Assembly (NCBI RefSeq): GCF_003614435.1
Contig: NZ_CP025549.1
Location: 1 to 26,922 of the forward strand
Direction of reading: 5' to 3'
DNA length: 26,922 nucleotides
Source: Mycobacterium paragordonae
GTDB taxonomy: Bacteria > Actinomycetota > Actinomycetes > Mycobacteriales > Mycobacteriaceae
A program made the translations under genes and the position numbers. This document shows, one piece after another, positions 8,079 to 15,019 of the stretch (position 1 is its first letter; each line of letters opens with the position of its first letter). The notes beneath the pieces were generated by a model. The model did not search any database, was not told the DNA's origin, and worked only from the letters and a program-made list of their open reading frames with translations.

Positions 8079-8351
8079 TTGAGAGCGTTGACAGGTCCAC
8101 CCGAATGCGAGATTCGTTTTCACCGAGACTTCGCCGGCGGAGTGCACGTCGAGTATGCGACCTCAACCTTCTGGTTCGTCCAACACGAACTCGGCCTTGC
8201 CGATAGCTCCTGGGACTTCGACGGCGAACACGTCAGCATCAACGCCGTCAACGGCAAATGGGCCTGGAAACTAACCGGCAAAGAATATGTTTACGACTAC
8301 GGCCCCGATGTCGAACCAGTAGTCATGCTCGAAGGAATCCGAATCGGCTGA
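8079..8351 (+). CDS. hypothetical small protein
   Basis: This encodes a 90-residue soluble protein, rich in Trp, Tyr, Phe and acidic residues (EYATSTFWFVQHELGLADSS, WAWKLTGKEYVYDYGPDVEP), that looks like a compact beta-sandwich fold. The start is uncertain: a TTG at 8079 lies just after GAAAGGA, and a second TTG at 8088 is better spaced from it. Acidic aromatic proteins of this size are often immunity or inhibitor proteins, but no partner is adjacent and this is speculation. It is the only gene between repeat copies C and D and is oriented opposite to its left neighbours. I do not recognise the family. Confidence 0.55.
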   Translation: MRALTGPPECEIRFHRDFAGGVHVEYATSTFWFVQHELGLADSSWDFDGEHVSINAVNGKWAWKLTGKEYVYDYGPDVEPVVMLEGIRIG

Positions 8352-8557
8352 CGAAAAGAGCGGATATTCGGCGCACCATCCCCCAGTCGGGTGGTCAATC
8401 ACCACTTGCCGATGCCGCGTTAGCTAGCCGCGACATCATCGGCTAGGCCAAGAGCATCATCATGCACCAAATGGACCTCAATCGTGTACAAGCCCGGTTC
8501 GTTGTCGAACGGTATGAGTCACGGCTTAACGGACGAGACGCCTAGGAAACGTGGTTT
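8352..8557. other. gene-free stretch with inverted repeats
   Basis: No supportable gene was found. A 7-bp inverted repeat, GCCGATG at 8408-8414 and CATCGGC at 8437-8443, follows the small plus-strand gene and could be its terminator, though there is no T-run. ACGAGAC at 8533-8539 pairs with GTCTCGT at 8558-8564, the first bases of repeat copy D. Confidence 0.4.
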
Positions 8558-8601
8558 GTCTCGTTTCTAGAGAGAAACGAGGTCGATCAGATCCTGTCTC
8601 A
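8558..8601 (+). repeat. dispersed 45-bp intergenic repeat, copy D
   Basis: This is the best-formed copy. GTCTCG at 8558 opens a perfect dyad, CTCGTTTCT (8560-8568) and AGAAACGAG (8573-8581), around a 4-base centre. GATCAG follows at 8585 and GTCTCA at 8596. It is two bases longer than the other copies between the first two motifs. It sits between two convergent genes, so it is not in an obvious promoter position. Confidence 0.75.
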
Positions 8602-8626
8602 TATCGCCGTCGAGATTTAGTCGAGA

Positions 8627-8908
8627 TTATGAGGGTTGTCGGCGTGGATGGCGGATGTTGGTCGCCAGGATATGGAAGAGCAGGGCCGGGTCTTGCAGTC
8701 GTGTGGGTGGGTCGATGAGTCCGCGGACGCGTAGCAGCCGTTCGGTCACGATGATGTTGTTGGTCGCGGCGGTCAATGCTGCGCGTTGCATCCAGTTGCG
8801 CATCCGTTGCGGGAGTGGAGGGTTGGGGTCGGTGGGGCGTTCGTTGGTCTGGTTCATCGCCCAGACTGGCGCAATGTGTTGGGCAGCAGCGTTGTAGAAC
8901 CGCTGCAC
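8627..8908 (-). CDS. hypothetical helical protein, start uncertain
   Basis: The frame encodes 93 residues from a GTG at 8908. The protein is mostly helical and basic (MRNWMQRAALTAATNNIIVT, ERLLRVRGLIDPPTRLQDPA) and ends HPRRQPS. The reading frame remains open well upstream of 8908 without a start codon and overlaps the plus-strand remnant at 8941. The gene may therefore have lost its 5' end at a junction around 8910-8950, or the upstream openness may be a shadow of the opposite frame. I do not recognise the family. Confidence 0.45.
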   Translation of the reverse strand: MQRFYNAAAQHIAPVWAMNQTNERPTDPNPPLPQRMRNWMQRAALTAATNNIIVTERLLRVRGLIDPPTRLQDPALLFHILATNIRHPRRQPS

Positions 8909-8940
8909 GAGATCGGTGTCAGGCCGCCCGCTGGCGCGGC

Positions 8941-9189
8941 GCCGACGATTGCTCTCGGCCGGGCCGTCTGCCGGATCTGATCTTTCCCGCGGATCGCTCC
9001 TGGTTGGTCTCCACGCTGTGGGATGACGACTGGACCTGCCTAGGCGGACCGGTGGTGCTGGTGGATGGTTTCCTCAATCACCCCGATTTGTGGGGGTACG
9101 CACGGCGGGTCACCCTCGACCAGGACGCCACCCCACCCGGACACCGGGCGATCCGTGTAGGGGTTCAGCACGACCGGGGAGGACACTGA
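8941..9189 (+). pseudogene. 5'-truncated gene remnant (P-x-DRSW family)
   Basis: From about 8968 the frame reads LPDLIFPADRSWLVSTLWDD and continues with TCLGGPVVLVDGFLNHPDL and DATPPGHRAI to a TGA at 9187-9189. This is strongly protein-like, but no ATG, GTG or TTG exists in frame before the conserved part, and further upstream the frame is antisense to the 8627-8908 gene. It is therefore read as the C-terminal end of a gene that lost its start. The motif order resembles the C-terminus of the 7060-7812 protein (WPDDHAWCVATEIDLDST), suggesting a distant relation. GGGGAGGA at its 3' end serves as ribosome site for the next gene. Confidence 0.6.
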
Positions 9190-9190
9190 T

Positions 9191-9784
9191 GTGGTGAACG
9201 ACAGCCGCCGGCGATTACTGATGTGTTCAACGGGGATGATTTTCGGGTCAGGTGCGGCAATCATTGTGGCCGTCGGATTGGGAACTGTTCGTCTGCGCGC
9301 CGGACAGGTGCAGTGCGGACAACTCGATGACATCAGAACCTGGGAATACGCGACCGGCCAACGGCGCATCCCCGTGTCCCTTGTGACTTGTGCGCCGGTC
9401 TGGCAGGAGCAACGACGTCTGGTTGACCTTGCTCTAATGAGCAGCGTCGTCCTACTTACTGGTGCCCTCGCTAGTTGGGGGGTGACCCGACTGGTCCGCC
9501 AAGCTTGCGCGGTGAGCGCTTCGCACCGAGCCCGCGCAGCGGTGGTTTCCCGCGGCGATCAGGTCAGGGTCATCCTTGCTGGGCATCCCTACTGTGGACG
9601 GGTCGGGACCGTCGTTGAGGTGCTCGACCACACCCACGATCTGGACACGGTAGTTGCCGTCGACGGGGTCGAACCTAACCTTTTCGCCTTCCTGTATGGG
9701 GAGATCACGATGATGGAGTCCGGCCGAGCGAGAAAGGTCCACCCCTTCGGCACAGCCTGCTCGTTGTCGCTCAACACGCTTTGA
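9191..9784 (+). CDS. two-TM membrane protein with KOW-like C-terminal domain
   Basis: The 197-residue product has two predicted membrane segments, at about 13-33 (MIFGSGAAIIVAVGLGTV) and about 80-100 (LALMSSVVLLTGALASWGV). They enclose an extracytoplasmic loop of about 45 residues with two cysteines (VQCGQLDD, LVTCAPVW) that could pair. A cytoplasmic basic segment follows, then a region GDQVRVILAGHPYCGRVGTV ending in a Phe-rich strand. Its spacing resembles KOW/SH3-like beta-barrels. The GTG start at 9191 is seven bases after GGGGAGGA and directly follows the stop of the upstream remnant, so the two were once translationally coupled. The function is unknown. Confidence 0.7.
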   Translation: MVNDSRRRLLMCSTGMIFGSGAAIIVAVGLGTVRLRAGQVQCGQLDDIRTWEYATGQRRIPVSLVTCAPVWQEQRRLVDLALMSSVVLLTGALASWGVTRLVRQACAVSASHRARAAVVSRGDQVRVILAGHPYCGRVGTVVEVLDHTHDLDTVVAVDGVEPNLFAFLYGEITMMESGRARKVHPFGTACSLSLNTL

Positions 9785-9816
9785 CGCTGCGTCTGCCGGA
9801 TCCGTCAGTCTGGGGG

Positions 9817-10455
9817 TCAGAAATCTTGCAGTGCCTTGCTAGCGAGATGAGCTAAATCGGTGCCTGCCGTTGGACCGAGGGCTGCGGCGATTCCGGTCAT
9901 GGCGAAGAATAGAAGTCGCTTGAGTTTGTCTAGGTCTGGCTTAGGGCGCGATGTCTCGGCTCGGATTTCGGTGGCAGTGTGCTGTGCCTCGGTGGCTGCT
10001 TTAGGCGATGCGTTCAGTGCCTGTGCCGCGTCGTCTAGTGCGTTTGCCACCGTGTTGACTTTCTCTAGCACTTGCGATGACACCGAGTAGGACTGCTGCG
10101 CGGCGGGGCTGTGGATAGCGATATTTGCACTGTTGCGGATGCGGATTGTCGTCGTTCCCTTTGGGTCGGTAGGTGAGTTGCCGCCTCGAACTGACTTCCC
10201 CATATCCGTTAGTGCCTCGCCCTTGGGAGTAATAGATGGACGGACAACGCCATGCCCCCAGGCCCTGGTGCCGCTGATGTACTCCTGGTCCCTGAGCCAC
10301 TCAGATGCCTCTGCGACCTGTCGTTGTGTGAGCGGGTCACCTTGCCAGTCAACGGTTTTGGCGATGTCATTGGCCTGCAAGACCGGGTGTCTGTTGCCAT
10401 CCACCATTACCTCGGTATCCTGGCGCGGAAGCGCAACGCCACGCTCGATGCCCAC
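9817..10455 (-). CDS. winged-helix-like protein with C-terminal hydrophobic helix
   Basis: The 212-residue product has a region at about 30-90 resembling a winged helix (PLTQRQVAEASEWLRDQEYI, then SITPKGEAL). A strand-rich stretch follows, TTIRIRNSANIAIHSPAAQQ, then a helical Ala-rich linker and a hydrophobic segment LLFFAMTGIAAALG near the C-terminus. The winged helix plus RNSANI-type stretch occurs in uncharacterised, sometimes defence-associated bacterial proteins; assignment here is by eye. The frame is open upstream of GTG 10455 to a stop near 10506, encoding DRLFYHRLCLPN before the start, so the true N-terminus may be missing. It lies beside the broken end of the transposon. Confidence 0.65.
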   Translation of the reverse strand: MGIERGVALPRQDTEVMVDGNRHPVLQANDIAKTVDWQGDPLTQRQVAEASEWLRDQEYISGTRAWGHGVVRPSITPKGEALTDMGKSVRGGNSPTDPKGTTTIRIRNSANIAIHSPAAQQSYSVSSQVLEKVNTVANALDDAAQALNASPKAATEAQHTATEIRAETSRPKPDLDKLKRLLFFAMTGIAAALGPTAGTDLAHLASKALQDF

Positions 10456-10596
10456 GTTCGGCAGGCAGAGGCGATGGTAGAAGAGGCGGTCGGAGTCCTG
10501 CGCTTAGAGCTCCCAGAACCAAATCAGTTCGGTCCTTAAGTCCCGCCGAGACCCGGTGGAACGTCCAACTCCGTCTTGTCGGGCCAGAGTGCTTAG

Positions 10597-10767
10597 CTAG
10601 GGTGCGCCGTGGCATAGGCCGATGTAGCGGTCGCGGCGCACGGCGTCGCAGAACTCGGCGAAGCGGCGATGCTGTTTGGTGACAACGAATTTCGTTGTGA
10701 CAGTTGATGACTCCTCGGATGGGGCGCCGGCGGTGTGTTGAATGTCCTGGGCCTGGGTGTCGGCCAT
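10597..10767 (-). pseudogene. tniB: truncated TniB/TnsC-like ATPase gene
   Basis: Only the first 56 residues remain. The segment [20 protein letters not shown] followed by GLCHGAP matches the N-terminal part of TniB-type AAA+ transposition proteins. There the next residues normally form the Walker A loop G-x-GKT. Here the frame ends at once with a TAG at 10599-10597, so ATP binding is lost. The break lies at about 10600-10604, where sequence not resembling the family begins. The ATG at 10767 is eight bases after the transposase stop. Without TniB, transposition of this family is expected to fail. Confidence 0.75.
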
Positions 10768-10774
10768 GGCGTGG

Positions 10775-12295
10775 TCAGTCCTCTCGGTAGAGCTTGAGCG
10801 CATGTCTGGGCGCCGAATCCTGGTCGAGGTCGGATGGCTCGGTAGCCGCTCCGGCCATCCCGGGCAGCGGGTGGTTGTAGTCGGACTGATGAACGGCAAT
10901 GAGCTGGTCGACGACCTTGGCGCGTTCGCGAAGGCCTTGGCGTAGTTCGCGGCGGCGGCCGTTGCGGGCGGCGGTGATTTCCTTGAGCGCGACGGTGGTG
11001 CCGGCCAGCTCGGGGCAGATTGCCCGGCACAGGAACTTGTCGTCGTGGAAGATGCGGATTTCGGCCAGGTCGCGCGGGTCGTAGCGGATGGTGACCTGTT
11101 CGCCGACGTAGGCGGCCAGCACCGGGTCTAGGTAGCGCAGTCCTTGGAAGTGCACCCCGTCGGGGTGGATCTTGCGGGGCTGAGCGACGGTGAGCAGCAG
11201 CAGGTCGAGTTGCTCCAACGAGTCGGGCATCCGGGGCAGGAAACCGCCGGTCGACCAGCGCTGTGCTGGTGTTTGGCGGGTCTCACTGTGTATCCGGTGG
11301 TGATAGTCGCCGGTGAGGAATTGGCCGATCGCGGCGTCTAATTCGGGCAGGGTGAGCCGGGCCTGTCCGGCTCGATCAGGGGTGCCGGGTGGTGCGTAGC
11401 CGGGCAACGTTGACAGGCACATCTGGTTGATGCTGTTGAACAGCCGCTCGATTTTGCCCCGACCACGGGGCTTGCCGGGCAGAGAAAACACCAGTTGGAT
11501 TTTCAGTTCGACCGCCACGGTTTCCATGTGCCGGGAGGTGAAGTCGCTGCCGTGGTCGGTGTAGAAGACGCCAGGGATGCCGCACACCGGCCAACCCGGA
11601 TCAGGTTTGCGCCAAATCGCTTGCCGCAGCGCCAAAGCGGTGTTGATCGCCGAGGGCGCCTCCAAGGAAACCATGTAGCCGGCCGCGGCGCGGGATTGGT
11701 CGTCTTCGATGACGGTCAACCAGGGGCGGGCCGGCTTGGCCGACGGCGTGATCACCCACAAGTCCAGTTCGGTGTGGTCGGCCTGCCAGAGCTCGTTCGG
11801 CCCGCTCGCTTGACGCCGATACACCAAATCGAAAACCTCCTCGTAGCGTTTGGTGCCCTCATGCGCCAACATCCGCAAGCCCGGATCGAGGCCGGCGACG
11901 ACCGCATACACCGTGCTGTAGGACGGCACCGGCCAATCACGTTGCGGCGCAATTTGAGTCACCTGGCGGTGAATGTTGGCCGCACTGAGCGGAGGTCGTC
12001 GTAATGCCAGCCCCTCGATCAGCGTCACCAACTGATCGGGCAACCCGCGGCGGCCACGATCGGAGCGTGCCGGACGGGCCAGGCCGGCCAATCCTGACTT
12101 GCGGTAGCCCGCCAGCCAGCGCTGCACGGTGCGCAGCGCCACCCCACTCTGACGCGCGGCCTCAGCCAGCGATATCCCGTCCTCCAGGTGTGGGCGCAGC
12201 ACCGCGTAGCGGGCCATCGCCTGTTCGCGCTGCACCCCGGTTAACTCAGTTATCGCTTCATCTCGCGCGCTGAGCGGCTCGTCCGCGTCGGTCAT
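10775..12295 (-). CDS. tniA: TniA-like DDE transposase
   Basis: The 506-residue product has an N-terminal helix-turn-helix region ([20 protein letters not shown], about 42-61) that binds transposon ends. The rve-type integrase core has its acidic triad visible as Asp173 ([10 protein letters not shown]), Asp247 (FYTDHGSDF) and Glu283 (GRGKIERLF). A C-terminal Mu-transposase-like beta-barrel follows ([20 protein letters not shown], about 410-430). All three catalytic residues are present and the length is close to family members, so the enzyme itself looks intact. Its ATG overlaps the resolvase stop by four bases. With tniB truncated it lacks its normal partner. Confidence 0.92.
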   Translation of the reverse strand: MTDADEPLSARDEAITELTGVQREQAMARYAVLRPHLEDGISLAEAARQSGVALRTVQRWLAGYRKSGLAGLARPARSDRGRRGLPDQLVTLIEGLALRRPPLSAANIHRQVTQIAPQRDWPVPSYSTVYAVVAGLDPGLRMLAHEGTKRYEEVFDLVYRRQASGPNELWQADHTELDLWVITPSAKPARPWLTVIEDDQSRAAAGYMVSLEAPSAINTALALRQAIWRKPDPGWPVCGIPGVFYTDHGSDFTSRHMETVAVELKIQLVFSLPGKPRGRGKIERLFNSINQMCLSTLPGYAPPGTPDRAGQARLTLPELDAAIGQFLTGDYHHRIHSETRQTPAQRWSTGGFLPRMPDSLEQLDLLLLTVAQPRKIHPDGVHFQGLRYLDPVLAAYVGEQVTIRYDPRDLAEIRIFHDDKFLCRAICPELAGTTVALKEITAARNGRRRELRQGLRERAKVVDQLIAVHQSDYNHPLPGMAGAATEPSDLDQDSAPRHALKLYRED

Positions 12296-12888
12296 GATGC
12301 GGCCGAGCTGGTGTTGAGGGCTTTGCCTAGATGCCGGTAGATGGTGGGCCGGGTGACGCCGAACTCGGCCGCGATCTGGGCAACGGTGTAGCGACGTTTC
12401 CCGTCCTCGGCGAGCTCGGCGTACATGGCCTGAGCCAGTGCCACCTGTCGCGGCCCCAGTTTGGGTTTTTGTCCGCCGGTGCGGCCGCGGGCCCGCGCGG
12501 CCGCCAGGCCGTCCATCGTGCGCTCAGACATCAATGCATGTTCGAATTCGGCAATGGCACCGAGGATTTGGAAAAACATGCGGCCGACGGCCGTCGAGGT
12601 ATCGATGCCCTGGTCGAGGACCACCAGATCCACGCCGGAGCCCTGAAGGCGCTTGGATAGCTCGATCAGGTGTTCCAGCGACCGGCCCAACCGGTCCAGT
12701 TTGGTCACCACGAGCTGATCGCCGACCCGGTTGGCCGAAAGCAGGGCCTTGTCCAGCTCGGGGCGTCGAGCGAGCTTGCCGGAAGCCTTGTCGAGAAAGA
12801 TCTGATCACAGCCCGCCGCGGCGAGCGCATCGCGTTGAGCCTCGGGGTGCTGGTCGCGGGTGGAAACCCGCCCATAACCGATCCGCAT
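12292..12888 (-). CDS. tniR: serine resolvase (TniR-like)
   Basis: The 198-residue small serine recombinase starts MRIGYGRVSTRDQ, with the nucleophile Ser9. Further family blocks are KLDRLGRSLEHLIEL, DTSTAVGRMFFQILGAIAEF and SERTMDGLAAARARGR. A C-terminal helix-turn-helix follows (YTVAQIAAEFGVTRPTIYRH). The frame extends to 12942, but the ATG at 12888 matches the family start. In Tn402/Tn5053-like elements this enzyme resolves cointegrates at a res site just upstream of its own gene. The 12900-13012 stretch is the expected place here. It overlaps tniA by four bases. Confidence 0.93.
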   Translation of the reverse strand: MRIGYGRVSTRDQHPEAQRDALAAAGCDQIFLDKASGKLARRPELDKALLSANRVGDQLVVTKLDRLGRSLEHLIELSKRLQGSGVDLVVLDQGIDTSTAVGRMFFQILGAIAEFEHALMSERTMDGLAAARARGRTGGQKPKLGPRQVALAQAMYAELAEDGKRRYTVAQIAAEFGVTRPTIYRHLGKALNTSSAAS

Positions 12889-12984
12889 GGCCGGACCGTA
12901 TCGCCAACCACCGACAGCGTGACATTGGTGCGGACACGGCAAGCGTTACGGAGTTGTCCTGCGCAAACGTTCAGGCCGGCGAAC

Positions 12985-13012
12985 TGTCGCGCCAACGAAC
13001 GTTGGCGCGACA
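12985..13012. repeat. perfect 13-bp palindrome at the transposon end
   Basis: TGTCGCGCCAACG at 12985-12997 and CGTTGGCGCGACA at 13000-13012 are perfect inverted copies with AA between. Related but weaker motifs follow further inside: AACGTTTGCGCAGGACA on the minus strand near 12967, and AACGCTTGCCGTGTCC beyond it. Repeated motifs of this kind are expected at transposase-bound ends. A resolvase site is the other possibility. Confidence 0.8.
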
Positions 13013-13125
13013 TCAGCTATAGCTAGCGAGCCGTTTGGACAAGCTGATGCCGCACAGCGGTGATTACGACTTCGGTGGGTCGAACTCACCACCGTGTGTT
13101 GGAAAATTCGACTCGTTCGGATCGA

Positions 13126-13551
13126 TTACACCAGCAGCAGACGCAGCGCAACGTCTGCATTGCCAGCAGGTTGGTCTTCAAGTGATCCGACGAACACCGC
13201 GGCGATCTGTGACGGCGCCGCGGCCGCGATACTCCGCCACGACATAAGGTTGGGGTGGTCTACGTCGCTGACGGCTTCAGCAGGTGCCAGTTTGGCGATG
13301 GCAATAGCCAGTTGTTCTGCGGTGAGATGGAATTCGTGTGTTCCACCGCCGTATCCGACGACCTCGGCAAGCATCACCGCAGGCAGATCATGGGTGCCGC
13401 CCGGCCGATTAACATAAGGGAATTTCCACTCGCGTCCGTCGAAAAATCCCACTGCATACGCTACCGGCGCACTCCAGCCTGGAATTCGGCCACTGCGCAC
13501 ACGGCTGACCTCGCGCAGCCCAGCGAGTGTCGACCAGTCTTCGGAGGTCAC
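13126..13551 (-). CDS. hypothetical protein
   Basis: The well-formed part encodes VAYAVGFFDGREWKFPYVNR, PAVMLAEVVGYGGGTHEFHL, and a helix TAEQLAIAIAKLAPAEAVSD followed by HPNLMSWR. It is a small mixed alpha/beta protein without signal peptide. The open frame continues to 13674, where it would overlap the 5' end of the HAD gene on the other strand. The GTG at 13551 (141 residues) is proposed as the start, but the ribosome site is weak. I do not recognise the family. The gene is divergent from the HAD remnant and lies about 110 bp from the transposon end. Confidence 0.5.
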   Translation of the reverse strand: MTSEDWSTLAGLREVSRVRSGRIPGWSAPVAYAVGFFDGREWKFPYVNRPGGTHDLPAVMLAEVVGYGGGTHEFHLTAEQLAIAIAKLAPAEAVSDVDHPNLMSWRSIAAAAPSQIAAVFVGSLEDQPAGNADVALRLLLV

Positions 13552-13627
13552 GCCCGAATAGAAGCACAACCAACCACCAGACGCGCGTGAAAGACGCCTT
13601 CTGGTGCGATGGCTTAGGGTGCTGTCG

Positions 13628-14256
13628 ATGGTGGTGCTGCATGGCAAGGGAATCTTGTTCGACATTGATGGCACTCCTGATCGATTCAGGCGCCGCGGTC
13701 GAACGGGCCTGGCGTGCCTTGGTTCTGGGAATATGGTGCCGATACCGAAGAGGTGCTAAGGATCTGTCACGGTCGACGGACCGAGGACATCGTCCCGCAA
13801 TTCGTCGCACCGCATCAGCGAGCCGCGGCGGTAGCACGCGAACTCGCCCTGGAACTGGCCGATCTAGACGATGTTGTGGCCTTGCCCGGGGCACGCCAGC
13901 TGCTCGATGCCCTGCCGCGCGGCCAATGGGCCGCGGTCACCTCCGGCGAGCGCTCGTTGATGACGGCTCGACTGGCGGCAGCGCGACTCCCCGCGCCGAA
14001 ATTGCTGATCAGCGCAGAAGATGTATCGACCGGCAAACCAAGCCCAGAGGGCTACCTCAAGGCGGCTGCGGCGCTGGGCTTGAAGGCACGGCAGTGCCTG
14101 GTGATAGAGGACGCGCCTGCGGGCGTTAGCGCTGGCCGCGCCGCAGGGGCGCAAGTACTGGCCGTCACGACTACTCACGACGCAGCAGAACTGACGGACG
14201 CCGACGTGGTTGTGACCGATTTGTCGTGCGTCAGCGCCAAAAGTCACCGACGGTGA
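13628..14256 (+). pseudogene. HAD-family sugar-phosphatase-like gene with two +1 frameshifts
   Basis: Three frames together give a complete HAD hydrolase of about 207 residues. The first, from ATG 13628, reads LHGKGILFDIDGT, the catalytic DxD motif. After an extra base near 13676 the next frame reads LIDSGAAVERAWRA. After another extra base near 13719 the third frame reads WFWEYGADTEEV and continues to 14256. Later blocks are AAVTSGERS (motif II), DVSTGKPSPEGYL (motif III Lys) and CLVIEDAPAGVSAG (motif IV), as in small beta-phosphoglucomutase/sugar-phosphatase-type HADs. A GTG at 13714 would yield only the part lacking the catalytic aspartates. Either the gene is dead or the sequence contains two insertion errors. 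Confidence 0.8.
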
Positions 14257-14292
14257 CGTCGCCCTGTTAATCGCCCAAGCGGTTGTGTAGCA

Positions 14293-14339
14293 CGCCATTT
14301 AACGCTGCAAAATCACCGCCACTTAACCCTGAAAGTCAC
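14293..14339 (+). repeat. two imperfect tandem copies of about 24 bp
   Basis: Positions 14293-14316 and 14317-14339 are adjacent copies built as CGCCAyTTAACsCTG followed by an A-rich stretch and TCAC, differing at a few positions and one base in length. They lie between the HAD remnant and the TGTCTCA cluster upstream of the second resolvase. They look like protein-binding repeats or the multi-copy end of an insertion element, but no transposase is adjacent. Confidence 0.6.
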
Positions 14340-14348
14340 AGGCCGAGG

Positions 14349-14410
14349 TGTCTCATTTCCTGTCTCACAGCGCGTGTCTCAAATCCTTAATGGTGGTGGG
14401 CGATGAGACA
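14349..14410. promoter_or_regulatory. candidate res/operator site of the second resolvase
   Basis: TGTCTCA occurs three times in direct orientation (14349, 14361, 14375) and once inverted as TGAGACA (14404), all within 62 bp and just before the resolvase start. Resolvase half-sites of the Tn3/gamma-delta type share the TGTC start, and res sites normally lie upstream of the resolvase gene. The same heptamer closes all four dispersed repeats at 3805-8601. Confidence 0.5.
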
Positions 14411-14419
14411 GTGGTCGGT

Positions 14420-15019
14420 GTGAGCGCGATCCTTGGCTACGCACGAGTTAGCACCGCTGGACAAGACCTCGACGCCCAGCTTGTCGCCCTGGCGACTGCC
14501 GGCGTTGACGCCGAGCGGGTGTTCATCGACAAACTCTCGGGGTCAGCAAAAACAGACCGGCCGGGCCTAGCCGCGGTGCTGGACTACGCCCGCGCCGAGG
14601 ACACGCTGGTTGTCTGTGCGATCGACCGGCTCGGTCGCAGCGTCTTTGAGGTCACGCGTACCATCACTGAACTCGGAGAGCGCCGAATCACGCTGCGCGC
14701 CTTGAGAGAAGGGATCGATACCGCGACGTCAACCGGGCGCGCGGTGGCAGCGATCATGGCGACGTTGGCCGAGCTCGAACTTGAGCTCGGCCGAGAGCGG
14801 CGCGCCGCATCACGCGATTCCCGCCGCAGCCGCCAGCTGCCGGCCACCAAGCCGCCCAAACTGACCGCCGATCGCCAAGAACAGCTCCGCCGGCTCGCGG
14901 CGACCGGTGAACCGGTCCGAGAGTTGGCCGCTGCCTTCGGGATTGGGCGTGCCACCGCATATCGCTATTTAGCAGCAGGATCAGCACTAGGGAGCCATGA
15001 GTATGCCGGAAGACAGTGA
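14420..15019 (+). CDS. serine recombinase (resolvase family)
   Basis: The 199-residue enzyme has the N-terminal catalytic block ILGYARVSTAGQDLDAQL with nucleophile Ser11, then FIDKLSGSAKTDRPGL, CAIDRLGRSVFEVTRT and GIDTATSTGRAVAAIMATLA. It ends in a helix-turn-helix (EPVRELAAAFGIGRATAYRY). The open frame begins at 14348 and an ATG lies at 14390. The GTG at 14420 is chosen because family proteins start just before the ILGYARVST block. It is clearly different from the tniR product and is not accompanied by a transposase. Its last 23 bases overlap the thioesterase gene. A TGTCTCA cluster lies directly upstream and may be its res site and operator. Confidence 0.88.
   Translation: MSAILGYARVSTAGQDLDAQLVALATAGVDAERVFIDKLSGSAKTDRPGLAAVLDYARAEDTLVVCAIDRLGRSVFEVTRTITELGERRITLRALREGIDTATSTGRAVAAIMATLAELELELGRERRAASRDSRRSRQLPATKPPKLTADRQEQLRRLAATGEPVRELAAAFGIGRATAYRYLAAGSALGSHEYAGRQ

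Larger units (their letters stand above)
10597..13012 (-). mobile_element. Tn402/Tn5053-like transposon, truncated at the tniB end
   Basis: Serine resolvase, DDE transposase and a TniB-type ATPase start follow one another on the minus strand, with a four-base overlap between the first two genes. This is the gene content of Tn402/Tn5053-type elements. The resolvase-side end is placed at the palindrome ending at 13012, because elements of this type begin TGTCG and the minus strand reads TGTCGCGCC inward from there. The other end is missing: tniB stops before its ATP-binding loop, and no TniQ gene or second terminal repeat is visible. Such an element should not move by itself. Confidence 0.75.

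Noticed and set aside
3805..8601. The four regularly built repeats as a CRISPR array
   Set aside because: Copies are 700 to 3100 bp apart with whole genes between them and differ in length and sequence. CRISPR repeats are near identical with short spacers.
8974..8984. GATCTGATC, the reverse complement of part of the dispersed repeat, as a fifth copy
   Set aside because: It lies inside coding sequence for PDLIF, and the GTCTC motifs at the right spacing are absent.
10594..13026. TAGCTAG at 10594-10600 and 13020-13026 as a target-site duplication of the transposon
   Set aside because: The right copy starts seven bases beyond the putative end and the left transposon end is deleted, so a true flanking duplication is not expected. 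A 7-bp match is easily chance.
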